Assembly (NCBI RefSeq): GCF_014656095.1 | Contig: NZ_BNBT01000003.1 | Location: forward strand, 62,001-126,000 | Reading direction: 5' to 3' | DNA: 64,000 bases | DNA from: Streptomyces longispororuber | GTDB taxonomy: Bacteria; Actinomycetota; Actinomycetes; Streptomycetales; Streptomycetaceae | In this document: one piece after another, positions 9,141 through 18,238 of the stretch | Numbering within the stretch: position 1 is the first letter of the stretch | Layout of the letters: every line of letters starts with the position of its first letter | The notes under the pieces: generated by a model | The model's database searches: none | Told to the model about the DNA's origin: nothing | The model's input: the letters and a program-made list of their open reading frames with translations, nothing else | Program-made: the position numbers and the translations under genes

Positions 9141-9646
9141 TCGAGGGCGCGCCCGGACGCGCGTGACCAGGGGGCACCAGGGGTGACCCCTGGCCGCGCG
9201 GGTCCGGGGTGCTCGGTTCGGTGCCCACCGGTGCACGGAGTGCCGCGCCGGTGCACGGCTCGCGGCCGGGGCTCGCGTGTGGCCGGTCGTGCCGGGCCGC
9301 GTGCGTGGCCGGTCGTGACCGGGGCGCGCGGGCGGCCTGTCGCGTATCGCGTATCGCGCCCCCGGCCCGTCCCCGCACCTGCCACGTCGGGCGTGTCGCT
9401 CCGGTTCCGACGCCCGCCGCCACTCCGGGCGCCCGCCACGCGGGTACCGGCGGACCCCCGCTCGGCCCGGGGCGCGCTCCGCCCCGCTCCGGGGACACGC
9501 CCATCCGGTCCCGGGACACGCCGGGGCGCGCGCGTCCACGGGCGGGGCGCGTGGCCGGAGTGGGCCGCTGCCGGGCCTTCCGCGGGCGGTGTCCGTATGT
9601 TCGGGCGCTACGGCTGGGAGGGGCGGCGTCCGGATAGGCTGGACGG
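9141..9646. other. Spacer between topA and the tmk fusion gene
   Basis: About 505 bases without a gene. A small hairpin CCAGGGG-TGA-CCCCTGG at 9177-9193 lies 37 bases after topA and may end it. The rest is GC-rich with imperfect local duplications (GTGGCCGGTCGTG near 9278 and 9306; TCGCGTA repeats near 9339). Confidence 0.5.
9177..9193 (+). terminator. Possible topA terminator hairpin
   Basis: A 7-bp perfect stem with a 3-base loop, 37 bases after the topA stop, no T run. Confidence 0.45.
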
Positions 9647-12600
9647 ATGACGCGTGCCGAGCAGCCACCCGCCATGACCACGGCTCCCGACGACTCGCTG
9701 GTCGCGGACTCCCGCGAACGCGCCGTGCGTGCCCTGCTACGCGTACCGCAGCTCAGGCGGCTGTGGACCGCGCACCTCACCGGAAGCGTCGGTGACGCCC
9801 TGGCCCTGCTCGTTCTCGTCGTCCTGGGGCTCCAGGCCGCCATCGCGGAAGGGGCCTTCGGCGGGGGGTACCGCGGGGTCGCCGTCGCCGTCACCACGGT
9901 CTTCGGGGCACGCGTCCTGGCCACCCTGCTCTTCGGGGCGGTGCTGCTCGGCCCGCTGACGACGCTCACCTCGCCCGACGGGCCGCTCGACCGGCGCTGG
10001 ACCATGATCGGGGCCGACGGCGTACGCGCCGCGCTCCTCGTCTGCGCCCCCCTGTGGATCGACTGGACGGCGGGCAACGCGCTCGCGGCGCTCCTGGTCA
10101 CCTCCTTCGTCGTCGGCGTCAGCGAGCGCTTCTGGACGGTCGCCCGCGAGAGCGCCGCGCCCGCGCTGCTGCCCACGCCCCCGCCGGAGGGCGCCGCCGT
10201 ACGCCCGCTGCCGGACCACCTGGACGCCCTGCGGCGCCTGACGCTGCGTACGGGATTCCTCGCGCTGCCCGTGGCCGCCGTGGCGCTCGTCGCCGTCACG
10301 CTGGTGAGCAACCTGCTGGGCGCGGGCGTCGACTGGTTCGACGCCCACCAGGTGGCCCTCGCCGCGTTCGCCGCGGCCGGCCTCTTCGCCGCGTCCGCGG
10401 CCGTCGTGTACGGCCTCGCGCTGCCCGGCGCCCACACGCCCCGCCCGCGCAGCCCCCTGGAGGGCCTGCGCAGGCCCCGTACCGGGAACGGGCCCGACAA
10501 GGGCCGCACCGGCGCGATCCCGCTGCTCGTCGCGGCCTGCACGGCCGTCGCCGGGGCGGTCGCCGCGGCCGTCGCGGTCGCCGTGCTGCACGCCAAGGAC
10601 CTCCAGGGCGGGCCCGTCACGTACGGCCTGTTCGTCTGCGCGCTGACCGGGGGCACCGCCGCCGGGATCCGTCTGGCGCCGTCCCTGCTGCCGTCCCTGT
10701 CGCGCCGCCGGCTGCTCGCCCTCGCCCTCGCCATGACCGGTGTCGCGCTGCTCGCGGCCGGCCTCGTACCGGACCTGACGAGCGTGCTGCTGCTCCTGCT
10801 GCTCGCTGGCGTCGCGGCGGGCGTCGCAGCGAACACCGGGCACGCGCTGCTCGACCAGGAGGTCGAGGACTACCGCAGGGGCCGCACCACCGAGCACCTC
10901 CAGGCGAGCGCCCGCCTCTTCGTGGCGCTCGCCGTCCTGGTGGCGCCCCTGCTGGCCGCCGTCATCGGGCCGCACCGCATGGTCAACGGCAAATTCGTGT
11001 TCGACCACGGGGGTGCCGCCTTCACGCTGATGCTGGTCGGCGCGCTGCTCCTGCCGGTGGCTGCCCTGGTTCTGGCCAAGGCCGACGACCGCCAGGGCGT
11101 GCCGCTCCGCCACGACCTGCGGGACGCGCTGCGCGGCGGCGACGACCCGGTGCCCGTGCCCGCGGGGTCCGGCTTCTTCATCGCCCTGGAGGGCGGCGAC
11201 GGCGCCGGGAAGTCCACCCAGGCCGAGGCGCTCGCCGAGTGGATCCGCGCCAAGGGCCACGAGGTCGTCGTGACGCGCGAGCCGGGCGCCACGCCCGTGG
11301 GCAAGCGGCTGCGCTCCATCTTGCTCGACGTCTCCTCCGCGGGCCTGTCGCACCGCGCCGAGGCGCTGCTGTACGCCGCCGACCGCGCGGAGCACGTCGA
11401 CACCGTCGTACGGCCCGCCCTCGCGCGCGGGGCCGTCGTCATCTCCGACCGGTACATCGACTCGTCCGTGGCCTACCAGGGCGCGGGCCGCGACCTGTCG
11501 CCCACGGAGGTGGCCCGCATCAACCGGTGGGCCACCGGTGGCCTCGTACCGCACCTGACCGTCCTGCTCGACGTGTCGCCCGAGGCCGCGCGGGAGCGCT
11601 TCACGGAGGCGCCCGACCGGCTGGAGTCCGAGCCAGCCGAGTTCCACGCGCGCGTGCGGTCCGGTTTCCTCACGCTGGCCGCCGCCGATCCGGGGCGCTA
11701 CCTGGTCGTCGACGCCGCCCAGGAGCCCGAGGCCGTCACGACCGTCATCCGGCACCGCCTCGACGTCGTCCTGCCGCTCTCCGAGGCCGAGATCAGGGCC
11801 CAGGAGGAGGCGCGCCGCAAGGCCGAGGAGGAGGCCCGGCGCCGCGCCGAGGAGGAGGCGGCGCGCAAGGCCGAGGAGGAGCGCAAGGAGCGCGAACGCC
11901 AGGAGCAGCTCGCCAAGCTGCGCGCCGAGGAGGAGGAGCGCAAGCGGCGCGAGCTGCAGGAGGCCCAGCGCCGCGAGGCCGAACGCCAGGCGGAGGAGGC
12001 CCGGCGGCGCGCCGAGGAGGCCCGCCGCAAGGCCGAGGAGGAAGCGCGGCGGCGCGCCGAGGAGGACGCCCGGCGCAAGGCCGAGGAAGAGGCGCGGCGG
12101 CGCGCCGAGGAAGAGGCCCGGCGCAAGGCTGAGGAGGAGGCCCGGCTGCGGGCCGAGGCGGAGGCACGGCGCCTGGAGAAGCAGCGCAAGGCCGAGGAGG
12201 CCCTGCGGCGGGCCGAGGAGGCGCGGCGGCTCGCCGAGGCGGCGGCCTCGTCCGCGGCCGCGTCGGCCGTGACGCCGCCTCCGGCGCCGCCGGCGAAGGC
12301 GCCTTCGGCTGGGGCTGCGGCTCCGGCTTCGGCTTCGGCTGCGGCTTCGGGGAAGGCCGCTCCGGCTCCCCAGAAGGCTCCCGCGGCCCCGGCCCCGGCC
12401 CCGACCGCCCCCGCTCCTGTCGAGGAGCAGGCGCCGACCGCGCCCGACAACGAGACGACCGTGCAGACGCCGGTCGTGGACCCGAACGCGCTGCGCGCCG
12501 CCGACGAGACCGCGAAGCTGCCCCGCGCCACGGAGCCCGGAGCGTCCGCTTCCGCCGAGGAGACCGCCGTACTCCCGCGGGTGCCGGAGCCGGGCGCCGC

Positions 12601-12985
12601 GGACGAGACGGCCGTGCTGCCGCGGGTGCCGGAGCCCGGCGCCGCCGACGAGACGGCGGTGCTGCCGCCGGTGCGGGACGGGGCCGCCCCGCCGCCGGTA
12701 CGGGGCGAGGCACCGGCCGCCCGCGGTGAGGCCCCGGCCGTCCGCGACGTGTCGGACAAGGTGCCGCCGGGGTTCTTCCGCGACGAGCGGCCCGTACGGA
12801 ACGACGTGGGCCCGGACGACCGTACGCGCGAGCTGCCGCAGGTCGACGAGAACGGCACTCCGCGCGGCGGCGACCGCCCCGCCTGGGCGGAGGGGACGCC
12901 GGCGGACGACGAGCCGTCCCTGGCGGACGAGCTGCTCGGGTCGCGCGACGACGAGCCGGAGGACAAGGGCAGGCGCCGGCGCTGA
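9647..12985 (+). CDS. tmk: MFS-type membrane protein fused to thymidylate kinase
   Basis: A 1112-residue three-part protein. Residues ~1-490 form a major-facilitator-like membrane domain of about twelve hydrophobic helices. Residues ~508-715 are a complete dTMP kinase: P-loop GGDGAGKST with Lys522, the DR motif in ISDRYIDSSVAYQGAGR, and the LID-side Arg-rich loop. From ~716 follows a 150-residue Ala/Glu/Arg coiled coil (EEARRKAEEEARRRAEEE style) and a Pro/Ala tail with DETAVLPRVPEPGAA repeats. dTMP kinase makes dTDP for DNA synthesis, matching the neighbours topA and holB. The membrane fusion is known in streptomycetes. TAGGCT lies six bases before the ATG, suggesting leaderless transcription. 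Confidence 0.93.
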   Translation: MTRAEQPPAMTTAPDDSLVADSRERAVRALLRVPQLRRLWTAHLTGSVGDALALLVLVVLGLQAAIAEGAFGGGYRGVAVAVTTVFGARVLATLLFGAVLLGPLTTLTSPDGPLDRRWTMIGADGVRAALLVCAPLWIDWTAGNALAALLVTSFVVGVSERFWTVARESAAPALLPTPPPEGAAVRPLPDHLDALRRLTLRTGFLALPVAAVALVAVTLVSNLLGAGVDWFDAHQVALAAFAAAGLFAASAAVVYGLALPGAHTPRPRSPLEGLRRPRTGNGPDKGRTGAIPLLVAACTAVAGAVAAAVAVAVLHAKDLQGGPVTYGLFVCALTGGTAAGIRLAPSLLPSLSRRRLLALALAMTGVALLAAGLVPDLTSVLLLLLLAGVAAGVAANTGHALLDQEVEDYRRGRTTEHLQASARLFVALAVLVAPLLAAVIGPHRMVNGKFVFDHGGAAFTLMLVGALLLPVAALVLAKADDRQGVPLRHDLRDALRGGDDPVPVPAGSGFFIALEGGDGAGKSTQAEALAEWIRAKGHEVVVTREPGATPVGKRLRSILLDVSSAGLSHRAEALLYAADRAEHVDTVVRPALARGAVVISDRYIDSSVAYQGAGRDLSPTEVARINRWATGGLVPHLTVLLDVSPEAARERFTEAPDRLESEPAEFHARVRSGFLTLAAADPGRYLVVDAAQEPEAVTTVIRHRLDVVLPLSEAEIRAQEEARRKAEEEARRRAEEEAARKAEEERKERERQEQLAKLRAEEEERKRRELQEAQRREAERQAEEARRRAEEARRKAEEEARRRAEEDARRKAEEEARRRAEEEARRKAEEEARLRAEAEARRLEKQRKAEEALRRAEEARRLAEAAASSAAASAVTPPPAPPAKAPSAGAAAPASASAAASGKAAPAPQKAPAAPAPAPTAPAPVEEQAPTAPDNETTVQTPVVDPNALRAADETAKLPRATEPGASASAEETAVLPRVPEPGAADETAVLPRVPEPGAADETAVLPPVRDGAAPPPVRGEAPAARGEAPAVRDVSDKVPPGFFRDERPVRNDVGPDDRTRELPQVDENGTPRGGDRPAWAEGTPADDEPSLADELLGSRDDEPEDKGRRRR

Positions 12986-13419
12986 GCCCGAGCGGGGGCG
13001 CGGCTGTCGGTCGCCCGAGCTGGGGCACGACTCCGGAGGCGAGGGCGAAACCGCAGGTCAGGCCGACCGTGGGCGGCGTTGTCAGTGCCGTGCTCCACAA
13101 TGATTTCCGACGGACGACGTGACTGACGGCGGTGTGACTGACGACGGTGCGGCGTGGCGGACGCGAGCAGCGCCCGCCCCGGCGGCCGTGGCCCGGTGGC
13201 GGTGCCGGGCCGACCGTGGCCCGGCGCGCTCCCGGCGGCGCGGCACCCGTCACGACGGCACGGCGCCAACAGCAGCAACAGCGGCAGCATCAACAGCGGT
13301 AGCAGGAGCAGCGACAGCAGCATCAACAGCGGTAGCGGCAACAACAGCAAGCGGCAAAAACAGCAGCAACGGCAACAGCGGCAAAAACAGCAACAACGGC
13401 AAGGCAAAGGCGGTGACCC
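12986..13419. other. Spacer with CAR-triplet repeats before holB
   Basis: 434 bases without a credible gene. From about 13268 to 13410 the DNA becomes A-rich on the plus strand and is built from CAG/CAA/GGC triplets. Two nested direct repeats are visible: 19 bp at 13285-13303 and 13318-13336, and 25 bp with one mismatch at 13351-13375 and 13378-13402. Frames through it give Ser/Asn- or Gln-rich peptides without codon bias. Confidence 0.7.
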
Positions 13420-14625
13420 ATGCCGGTATGGGACGACCTGGTGGGCCAGGAGAAGGTGAGCGCGCAGCTCGCGGCCGCCGCGCGTGACGCCGACGCCCTG
13501 GTCACCGCGGCCGACGCCGCGGCCCCGCCGCCCGAGTCGTCGAAGATGACGCACGCCTGGCTGTTCACGGGCCCGCCCGGTTCCGGCCGGGCCGAGGCCG
13601 CCCGGGCGTTCGCCGCCGCCCTGCAGTGCGTGAGCCCCGACCGCGCGCTCGGCGGTGAGCCCGGCTGCGGCTTCTGCGACGGCTGCCACACGAGCCTGAT
13701 CGGTACGCACGCGGACGTGGAGGTGGTCCGTACCGACCTGCTCTCCATCGGCGTCAAGGAGACCCGTGAGCTGGTCCGCCGGGCCCAGCTCTCGCCCGCC
13801 GGCGGCCGGTGGCAGGTCATCGTCCTGGAGGACGCCGACCGCCTGACCGAGGGCGCGGGGAACGTGCTCCTGAAGGCCGTGGAGGAGCCCGCCCCGCGCA
13901 CGGTGTGGCTGCTCTGCGCGCCCTCCCTGGAGGACGTGCTGCCCACGATCCGCTCCCGCTGCCGCCACCTGACGCTGCGCACGCCGTCGGTGGAGGCGGT
14001 CGCCGACATGCTCGTACGCCGTGACGGCATCGAGCCGGACGCCGCCGCGGCCGCCGCCCGCGCCACCCAGGGGCACATCGGCCGCGCCCGTCAGCTCGCC
14101 ACCGACGAGCGTGCGCGGCAGCGCCGTGCCGCCGTACTGAAGCTGCCGCTGCGGGTCGAGGAGATCGGCGGCTGCCTGAAGGCCGCGCAGGAGCTGATCG
14201 ACACGGCGGCCGAGGAGGCCAAGCAGGTCGCCGAGGACGTCGACGTCAAGGAGACCGAGGACCTGAAGACGGCGCTCGGCGCGGCGCAGGGCGGTCGCAT
14301 GCCGCGCGGCACCGCGGGGGTGATGAAGGAGCTGGAGGACAGACAGAAGCGCCGCAGGACCCGCACCCAGCGCGACAGCCTCGACCTGGCCCTCATCGAC
14401 CTGACCGGGGTCTACCGCGACGTCCTCGCCCTCCAGCTCGGCTCCCGGGTGCCCCTCGCCAACACGGAGGTGCGGGACATGCTGGAGCGCATGGCGCGCG
14501 GTACGAGCCCCGAGTCGACGCTGCGCCGCATCGAGGCCATCAGCGCCTGCCGCACGGCGCTGGACCGCAACGTGGCGCCGCTGCTCGCGGTGGAGGCCAT
14601 GACGGTGGCACTGCGGGCGGGCTGA
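13420..14625 (+). CDS. holB: DNA polymerase III subunit delta'
   Basis: A 401-residue clamp-loader subunit. It has the AAA+ fold of DnaX relatives with a degenerate P-loop, TGPPGSGRAEAA (Gly-Arg-Ala instead of Gly-Lys-Thr), as expected for delta', which does not hydrolyse ATP. Four cysteines in the zinc module are visible (LQCVSP, GCGFCDGC). The sensor region VLEDADRLTEGAGNVLLKAVEEP and the SRC motif (TIRSRCRHL) that supplies the arginine finger are intact. A Lys/Arg-rich stretch near residue 310 precedes the C-terminal collar domain. It partners the clamp loader for replication. The ATG at 13420 has AAAGG upstream. Confidence 0.95.
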   Translation: MPVWDDLVGQEKVSAQLAAAARDADALVTAADAAAPPPESSKMTHAWLFTGPPGSGRAEAARAFAAALQCVSPDRALGGEPGCGFCDGCHTSLIGTHADVEVVRTDLLSIGVKETRELVRRAQLSPAGGRWQVIVLEDADRLTEGAGNVLLKAVEEPAPRTVWLLCAPSLEDVLPTIRSRCRHLTLRTPSVEAVADMLVRRDGIEPDAAAAAARATQGHIGRARQLATDERARQRRAAVLKLPLRVEEIGGCLKAAQELIDTAAEEAKQVAEDVDVKETEDLKTALGAAQGGRMPRGTAGVMKELEDRQKRRRTRTQRDSLDLALIDLTGVYRDVLALQLGSRVPLANTEVRDMLERMARGTSPESTLRRIEAISACRTALDRNVAPLLAVEAMTVALRAG

Positions 14626-14698
14626 GCGGGCCGCGCGGCACGGGGCCCCGGAATCAGTCGCCCGCAAGGGAGCTCCGTCACCCACACGAGAACGCGGA

Positions 14699-14727
14699 GT
14701 GACCGTTCAACCCCGCACGGTTACTCT
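14699..14727 (+). promoter_or_regulatory. Promoter of the TAP-type peptidase gene, leaderless
   Basis: GTGACC (14699-14704) and TACTCT (14722-14727) are spaced 17 bp and match vegetative sigma hexamers. The ATG at 14734 follows the -10 by only six bases and has no Shine-Dalgarno, so transcription probably starts at the ATG. Confidence 0.65.
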
Positions 14728-14733
14728 CGCCGG

Positions 14734-16368
14734 ATGGGAACCACCAGCCGCGCCGTTCGCCCCGGCCAGCCCAGTCGCCCCGCCCGCCCCCGTCCGCCGC
14801 GCCGCAGAGCCGCCCTGTCGCTGCTGACCGCCGGCCTGCTGCTCGCCGCCACACCCGGCGTCACCGCCTGCTCGTCGGGTGGTGCGGGCGGTGGCGCGTC
14901 GACGGACGTGGCCCTGGCCGCGCTGCCGCGGGCCACGCCCAAGGGGCTGACGTCGTACTACGGCCAGAAGCTGAGCTGGCGCGAGTGCGGCGTGCCGGGC
15001 TTCGAGTGCGCGACGCTGCGGGCGCCGCGGGACTACGCGAAGCCGACCGCGGGCGACGTACGCCTCGCGGTGTCGCGCAAGCGGGCGACGGGCAAGAAGG
15101 ACGCGCGCCTGGGCTCGCTCCTGGTCAACCCGGGGGGCCCGGGCGGCTCGGCGATCGGCTACCTCCAGTCGTTCGCGGCGCTCGGCTATCCCGAGAAGGT
15201 CCGCGCCCGGTACGACATGGTGGCGGTCGACCCGCGCGGCGTGGCCCGCAGCGAGCCGGTCACCTGCCTGAACGACCGCGAGATGGACCGGTACACGCAG
15301 ACGGACGTGACACCGGACACGCCCAAGGAGACGGAGGACCTCGCCGCCGCCTACAAGGACTTCACGGCGGGCTGCGCGAAGCGCTCCGGGAACATCCTCG
15401 GCCACGTGTCCACGGTGGAGGCGGCCCGGGACATGGACATCCTGCGCGCGGTGCTCGGCGACGGGCGGCTGGCGTACGTCGGGGCGTCGTACGGCACGTT
15501 CCTCGGCGCGACCTACGCGGGGCTCTTCCCCGACCGGGTGGGGCGGCTGGTCCTGGACGGCGCGATGGACCCGTCGATCCCGGCCCGGCGCATGAACGAG
15601 GAGCAGACGGCGGGCTTCGAGACGGCCTTCCGGTCCTTCGCGAAGGACTGCGTGCGGCGGCGGGACTGCCCCCTCGGCACGAAGGGCCCCGCGGACGCCG
15701 CCCACCGCCTGAAGGGCTTCTTCCGCACTCTGGACCGCGCCCCGATCGCGGCGGGCGACCCGGGCCCGGCCGGTGGCCGCGAGCTCGGCGAGGCGCTCGC
15801 GACGACGGGCGTGATCGCGGCGATGTACGACGAGTCGGCGTGGCCCCAGCTCCGCGACGCCCTCGCGGCGGCCATGCGCGACCGCGACGGCTCGGCCCTG
15901 CTGTCCCTCTCCGACAGCTATTACGAGCGGAACGGCGACGGCGCGTACTCGAACCTCATGTACGCCAACGCGGCCGTGAACTGCCTCGACCTCCCGCCCG
16001 CCTTCACCTCGCCCAAGGACGTGGAGTCCGCCCTCCCCGCCTTCGAGAAGATCTCCCCCGTCTTCGGCGAGGGCCTCGCCTGGGCCTCCCTGAACTGCGC
16101 GTACTGGCCCGTCAAGGCCACGGGCAGGCCCCACCGCATCGAGGCGAAGGGCGCCGCCCCGATCATCGTCACCGGCACGACCCGCGACCCGGCCACCCCC
16201 TATCGCTGGGCCAAGGCCCTCGCCTCCCAGCTCTCCTCGGGCCGCCTGCTGACCTACGAGGGCGACGGGCACACGGCGTACGGCCGCGGCAGCCGCTGCG
16301 TGGACGACACGATCAACGCCTACCTCCTGCACGGCCACGCCCCCCGCACCGCCAAGCGCTGCACGTAA
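14734..16368 (+). CDS. Secreted TAP-like alpha/beta-hydrolase peptidase (lipoprotein)
   Basis: A 544-residue exported peptidase of the mycelium-associated tripeptidyl aminopeptidase (SlpD/SlpE) type. A basic N-terminus and hydrophobic segment end in the lipobox VTAC, so it is probably lipid-anchored. The alpha/beta-hydrolase core shows the oxyanion motif NPGGPGGS, the nucleophile elbow GASYG with Ser252, and the catalytic His513 in GDGHTAYG within the C-terminal TAP domain. An Asp shortly before supplies the triad. It removes N-terminal peptides outside the cell. It is monocistronic, with its own promoter and a strong terminator. Confidence 0.92.
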   Translation: MGTTSRAVRPGQPSRPARPRPPRRRAALSLLTAGLLLAATPGVTACSSGGAGGGASTDVALAALPRATPKGLTSYYGQKLSWRECGVPGFECATLRAPRDYAKPTAGDVRLAVSRKRATGKKDARLGSLLVNPGGPGGSAIGYLQSFAALGYPEKVRARYDMVAVDPRGVARSEPVTCLNDREMDRYTQTDVTPDTPKETEDLAAAYKDFTAGCAKRSGNILGHVSTVEAARDMDILRAVLGDGRLAYVGASYGTFLGATYAGLFPDRVGRLVLDGAMDPSIPARRMNEEQTAGFETAFRSFAKDCVRRRDCPLGTKGPADAAHRLKGFFRTLDRAPIAAGDPGPAGGRELGEALATTGVIAAMYDESAWPQLRDALAAAMRDRDGSALLSLSDSYYERNGDGAYSNLMYANAAVNCLDLPPAFTSPKDVESALPAFEKISPVFGEGLAWASLNCAYWPVKATGRPHRIEAKGAAPIIVTGTTRDPATPYRWAKALASQLSSGRLLTYEGDGHTAYGRGSRCVDDTINAYLLHGHAPRTAKRCT

Positions 16369-16392
16369 CCCCAGCTCAGGCCCTCCCACCCC

Positions 16393-16427
16393 GCTCCGCA
16401 CGCCCCTCGAGGAGGGGTGTGCGGAGC
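16393..16427 (+). terminator. Strong terminator after peptidase gene
   Basis: A 16-bp stem (16393-16408 with 16412-16427) with one G-T pair closes a 3-base loop, 25 bases after the stop. Confidence 0.85.
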
Positions 16428-16488
16428 ACCCCCGGAAACTGTGTAGACTTGCTGACGTTGCTGATCGCACCATAGGTGCGGGACGCGC

Positions 16489-16565
16489 GCCGCCTTAGCT
16501 CAGATGGCCAGAGCAACGCACTCGTAATGCGTAGGTCTCGGGTTCGAATCCCGAAGGCGGCTCCA
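16489..16565 (+). tRNA. tRNA-Thr (anticodon CGT)
   Basis: A full cloverleaf: acceptor stem GCCGCCT (16489-16495) pairs with AGGCGGC (16555-16561). The D arm contains TAGCTCAGATGG, the anticodon stem ACGCA/TGCGT encloses loop CTCGTAA with anticodon CGT, and the T arm contains GGTTCGAATCC. The discriminator is T16562 and CCA (16563-16565) is encoded. It reads ACG threonine codons. Confidence 0.97.
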
Positions 16566-16670
16566 CTGGGACCCCAGGTCAGACCTCGTCTGGCCTGGGG
16601 TTTCGTGTTGGCTGTGTTGCCCCTGGGGTGGGAGCGCGCCGCGCGGGCCTCGTCCTCGCGGTCCTGCGTC

Positions 16671-17906
16671 CTACATCCACACCCCGCTGAGGAAGGGATA
16701 GGCGTCGGCGAGTTTCGTCGCGTCCTGGATGAGGCGGCCCTCGCTGACGACCACGAACTCGTCGCCCTTGACGAGGAAGTAGTGCATCTCGTCGTCCACG
16801 GCGGTGGAGGTCGCGGTGTCCAGGCCGGAGCGGAACGCCTCGGGTGTGTGCTTCAGGGGGAAGTCGCGGACGCGGCTGAAGTCGTCGGCCGGGGCGCGTA
16901 CGACCTGGTCGCCCAGGAACAGCACGACGGTCTCGCCCTGGGCGTCGCCGATGGTCGCGGCGTCGATGTGCGTCTTCTCGCGCGGGGCGAGGGTCGCGTC
17001 CAGGCGGCGCGGGGCCGTGCTGGCCGACCGCTCCGAGAACTCCCAGATCGTGTCGGTCAGGATGGCCGCGTGCGTGTGGCCGCTGCCCCTGCGGGCCGTC
17101 ATGACGTCGTCGTAGTGCTCGGGGAAGCCCCGCGGCGGGCGCGTGAACTGTTCCGTGATCTTCTTCGGGCCCGACTCGATGCCGTGCCGCTGCGAGAAGC
17201 GGATGAACTCGTCCCCGCGGAAGCCGTCGAACCGCAGGTACGGCGCCTTGGGGTCCGTCACCACCTTCGCCATCGTCTCGAAGACGCCGCCGCCCGCGTC
17301 GAGGACGCCCTTCGCCGCCCCGGTCAGGCCGCTGACGACCGTGCCGAGGACGCCGCCGCCGGTGCCGGAGACCACGGACGCCGTCAGCGCGTCGAAGCCC
17401 TTCGTCTGGCCGAGCGCCGGGACGCGCTCCAGGCGCCACACCTGGGTGCCCCGGTCCACGCCCGTCCTCGGTTCCGCCTGCTCCAGTTCGGCGTTGACCT
17501 CGCGGCGCCCGCCGCGCACCGCGAGGTGCTTGCCGCTGTTCACGTTGACGATCGCGTACGTGTCCTCGTCGGCCCCGGCCGTCTCCTGCGGCCGCCAGAG
17601 CTGCGAGGCCAGCAGGTCGTCCCGCGACTCCGCCGGGCACTGCTGCACCGCGGCGCCCGCGCGGCCGCGGTTCGCCATGATGTCCATCCGGAACGTGCTC
17701 AGGACGTTCTGGATCGTCCACGCGCCGTCGCGCGCGCTGTGCGGCCGCAGGTGCCACAACTGGCCGTGCCGTGCCGGGCCTTCGCCGCGCAGCTCCTCCA
17801 GCACGACCTTCGCGCCCTGCTTCTCCCCGGCCCCGGGCTGCACGGTCGCGTACAGCCCGCTCGCTTCGTTCTTGAAGAGGTAGATGCCCTCGGACAGTGC
17901 TGTCAC
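16671..17906 (-). CDS. Ricin-type lectin plus hemopexin-like protein
   Basis: A 411-residue protein without signal peptide. Residues ~1-155 look like a beta-trefoil lectin: three repeats ending in QLWHL, QLWRP and QVWRL. A Gly/Ala-rich amphipathic segment follows (~165-210, GGGVLGTVVSGLTGAAKGV). Residues ~210-411 look like a four-bladed hemopexin propeller, best seen in HIDAATIGDAQGETVVLFLGD and MHYFLVKGDEFVVVSEG. The GTG at 17906 is preferred because GGGAGG lies five bases upstream; an ATG at 17930 is possible. The gene stands alone between a tRNA and a small hypothetical gene. A carbohydrate- or surface-binding role is inferred; no catalytic site is seen. Confidence 0.75.
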   Translation of the reverse strand: MTALSEGIYLFKNEASGLYATVQPGAGEKQGAKVVLEELRGEGPARHGQLWHLRPHSARDGAWTIQNVLSTFRMDIMANRGRAGAAVQQCPAESRDDLLASQLWRPQETAGADEDTYAIVNVNSGKHLAVRGGRREVNAELEQAEPRTGVDRGTQVWRLERVPALGQTKGFDALTASVVSGTGGGVLGTVVSGLTGAAKGVLDAGGGVFETMAKVVTDPKAPYLRFDGFRGDEFIRFSQRHGIESGPKKITEQFTRPPRGFPEHYDDVMTARRGSGHTHAAILTDTIWEFSERSASTAPRRLDATLAPREKTHIDAATIGDAQGETVVLFLGDQVVRAPADDFSRVRDFPLKHTPEAFRSGLDTATSTAVDDEMHYFLVKGDEFVVVSEGRLIQDATKLADAYPFLSGVWM

Positions 17907-17930
17907 GTCAGCCTCCCGGAAGTGGGGCAT

Positions 17931-18238
17931 GGGAACGCACCGGTGGTGCGTCGCGGCCTCAGCCTAGAAGCGGGTGCCGTGATCCCGATACGGCCTGATT
18001 TCAGACGTTATTAACCCCTCAACCACGAGGCACCCTTCCGCTTCCGCGCAGGTGGGAGCCGTGCCCCGGGCGGGCGGCGCGTCCCTCAGGGCGCGCCACC
18101 GCGGCGGCGGTCCGAGCTGACCTGGCCATCTGTTCGCATGTCGCCCCGGGCGGCTGGAAGCGGACGGCCTCCGGCCCTCGGGCAGGCCCCGGCGTGCGCG
18201 GCGGCGGGGGGCGCGCGGGCCCCGGCCCCGCTCCCCGT
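17931..18238. other. Spacer upstream of lectin gene
   Basis: About 308 bases. An AT-richer stretch at 17995-18030 (GTTATTAACC) may hold the promoter of the lectin gene, but no clear hexamer pair was found. A hairpin of GGCGCG arms lies near 18076-18097. No gene is supported. Confidence 0.4.

Noticed and set aside
6192..9668. A 1158-codon minus-strand frame opposite topA.
   Set aside because: Low-complexity Arg/Gly/Ala/Val composition and a complete topA on the other strand show that it is a GC-bias shadow.
13119..13487. Ser/Asn- or Thr/Ala-rich frames through the CAR repeat before holB.
   Set aside because: All plus-strand frames give low-complexity peptides without starts near a ribosome binding site; holB begins inside them.
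16489..16565. Prophage or integrative element attachment site at the tRNA-Thr gene.
   Set aside because: No integrase gene and no repeated tRNA 3' end is seen in the following DNA.
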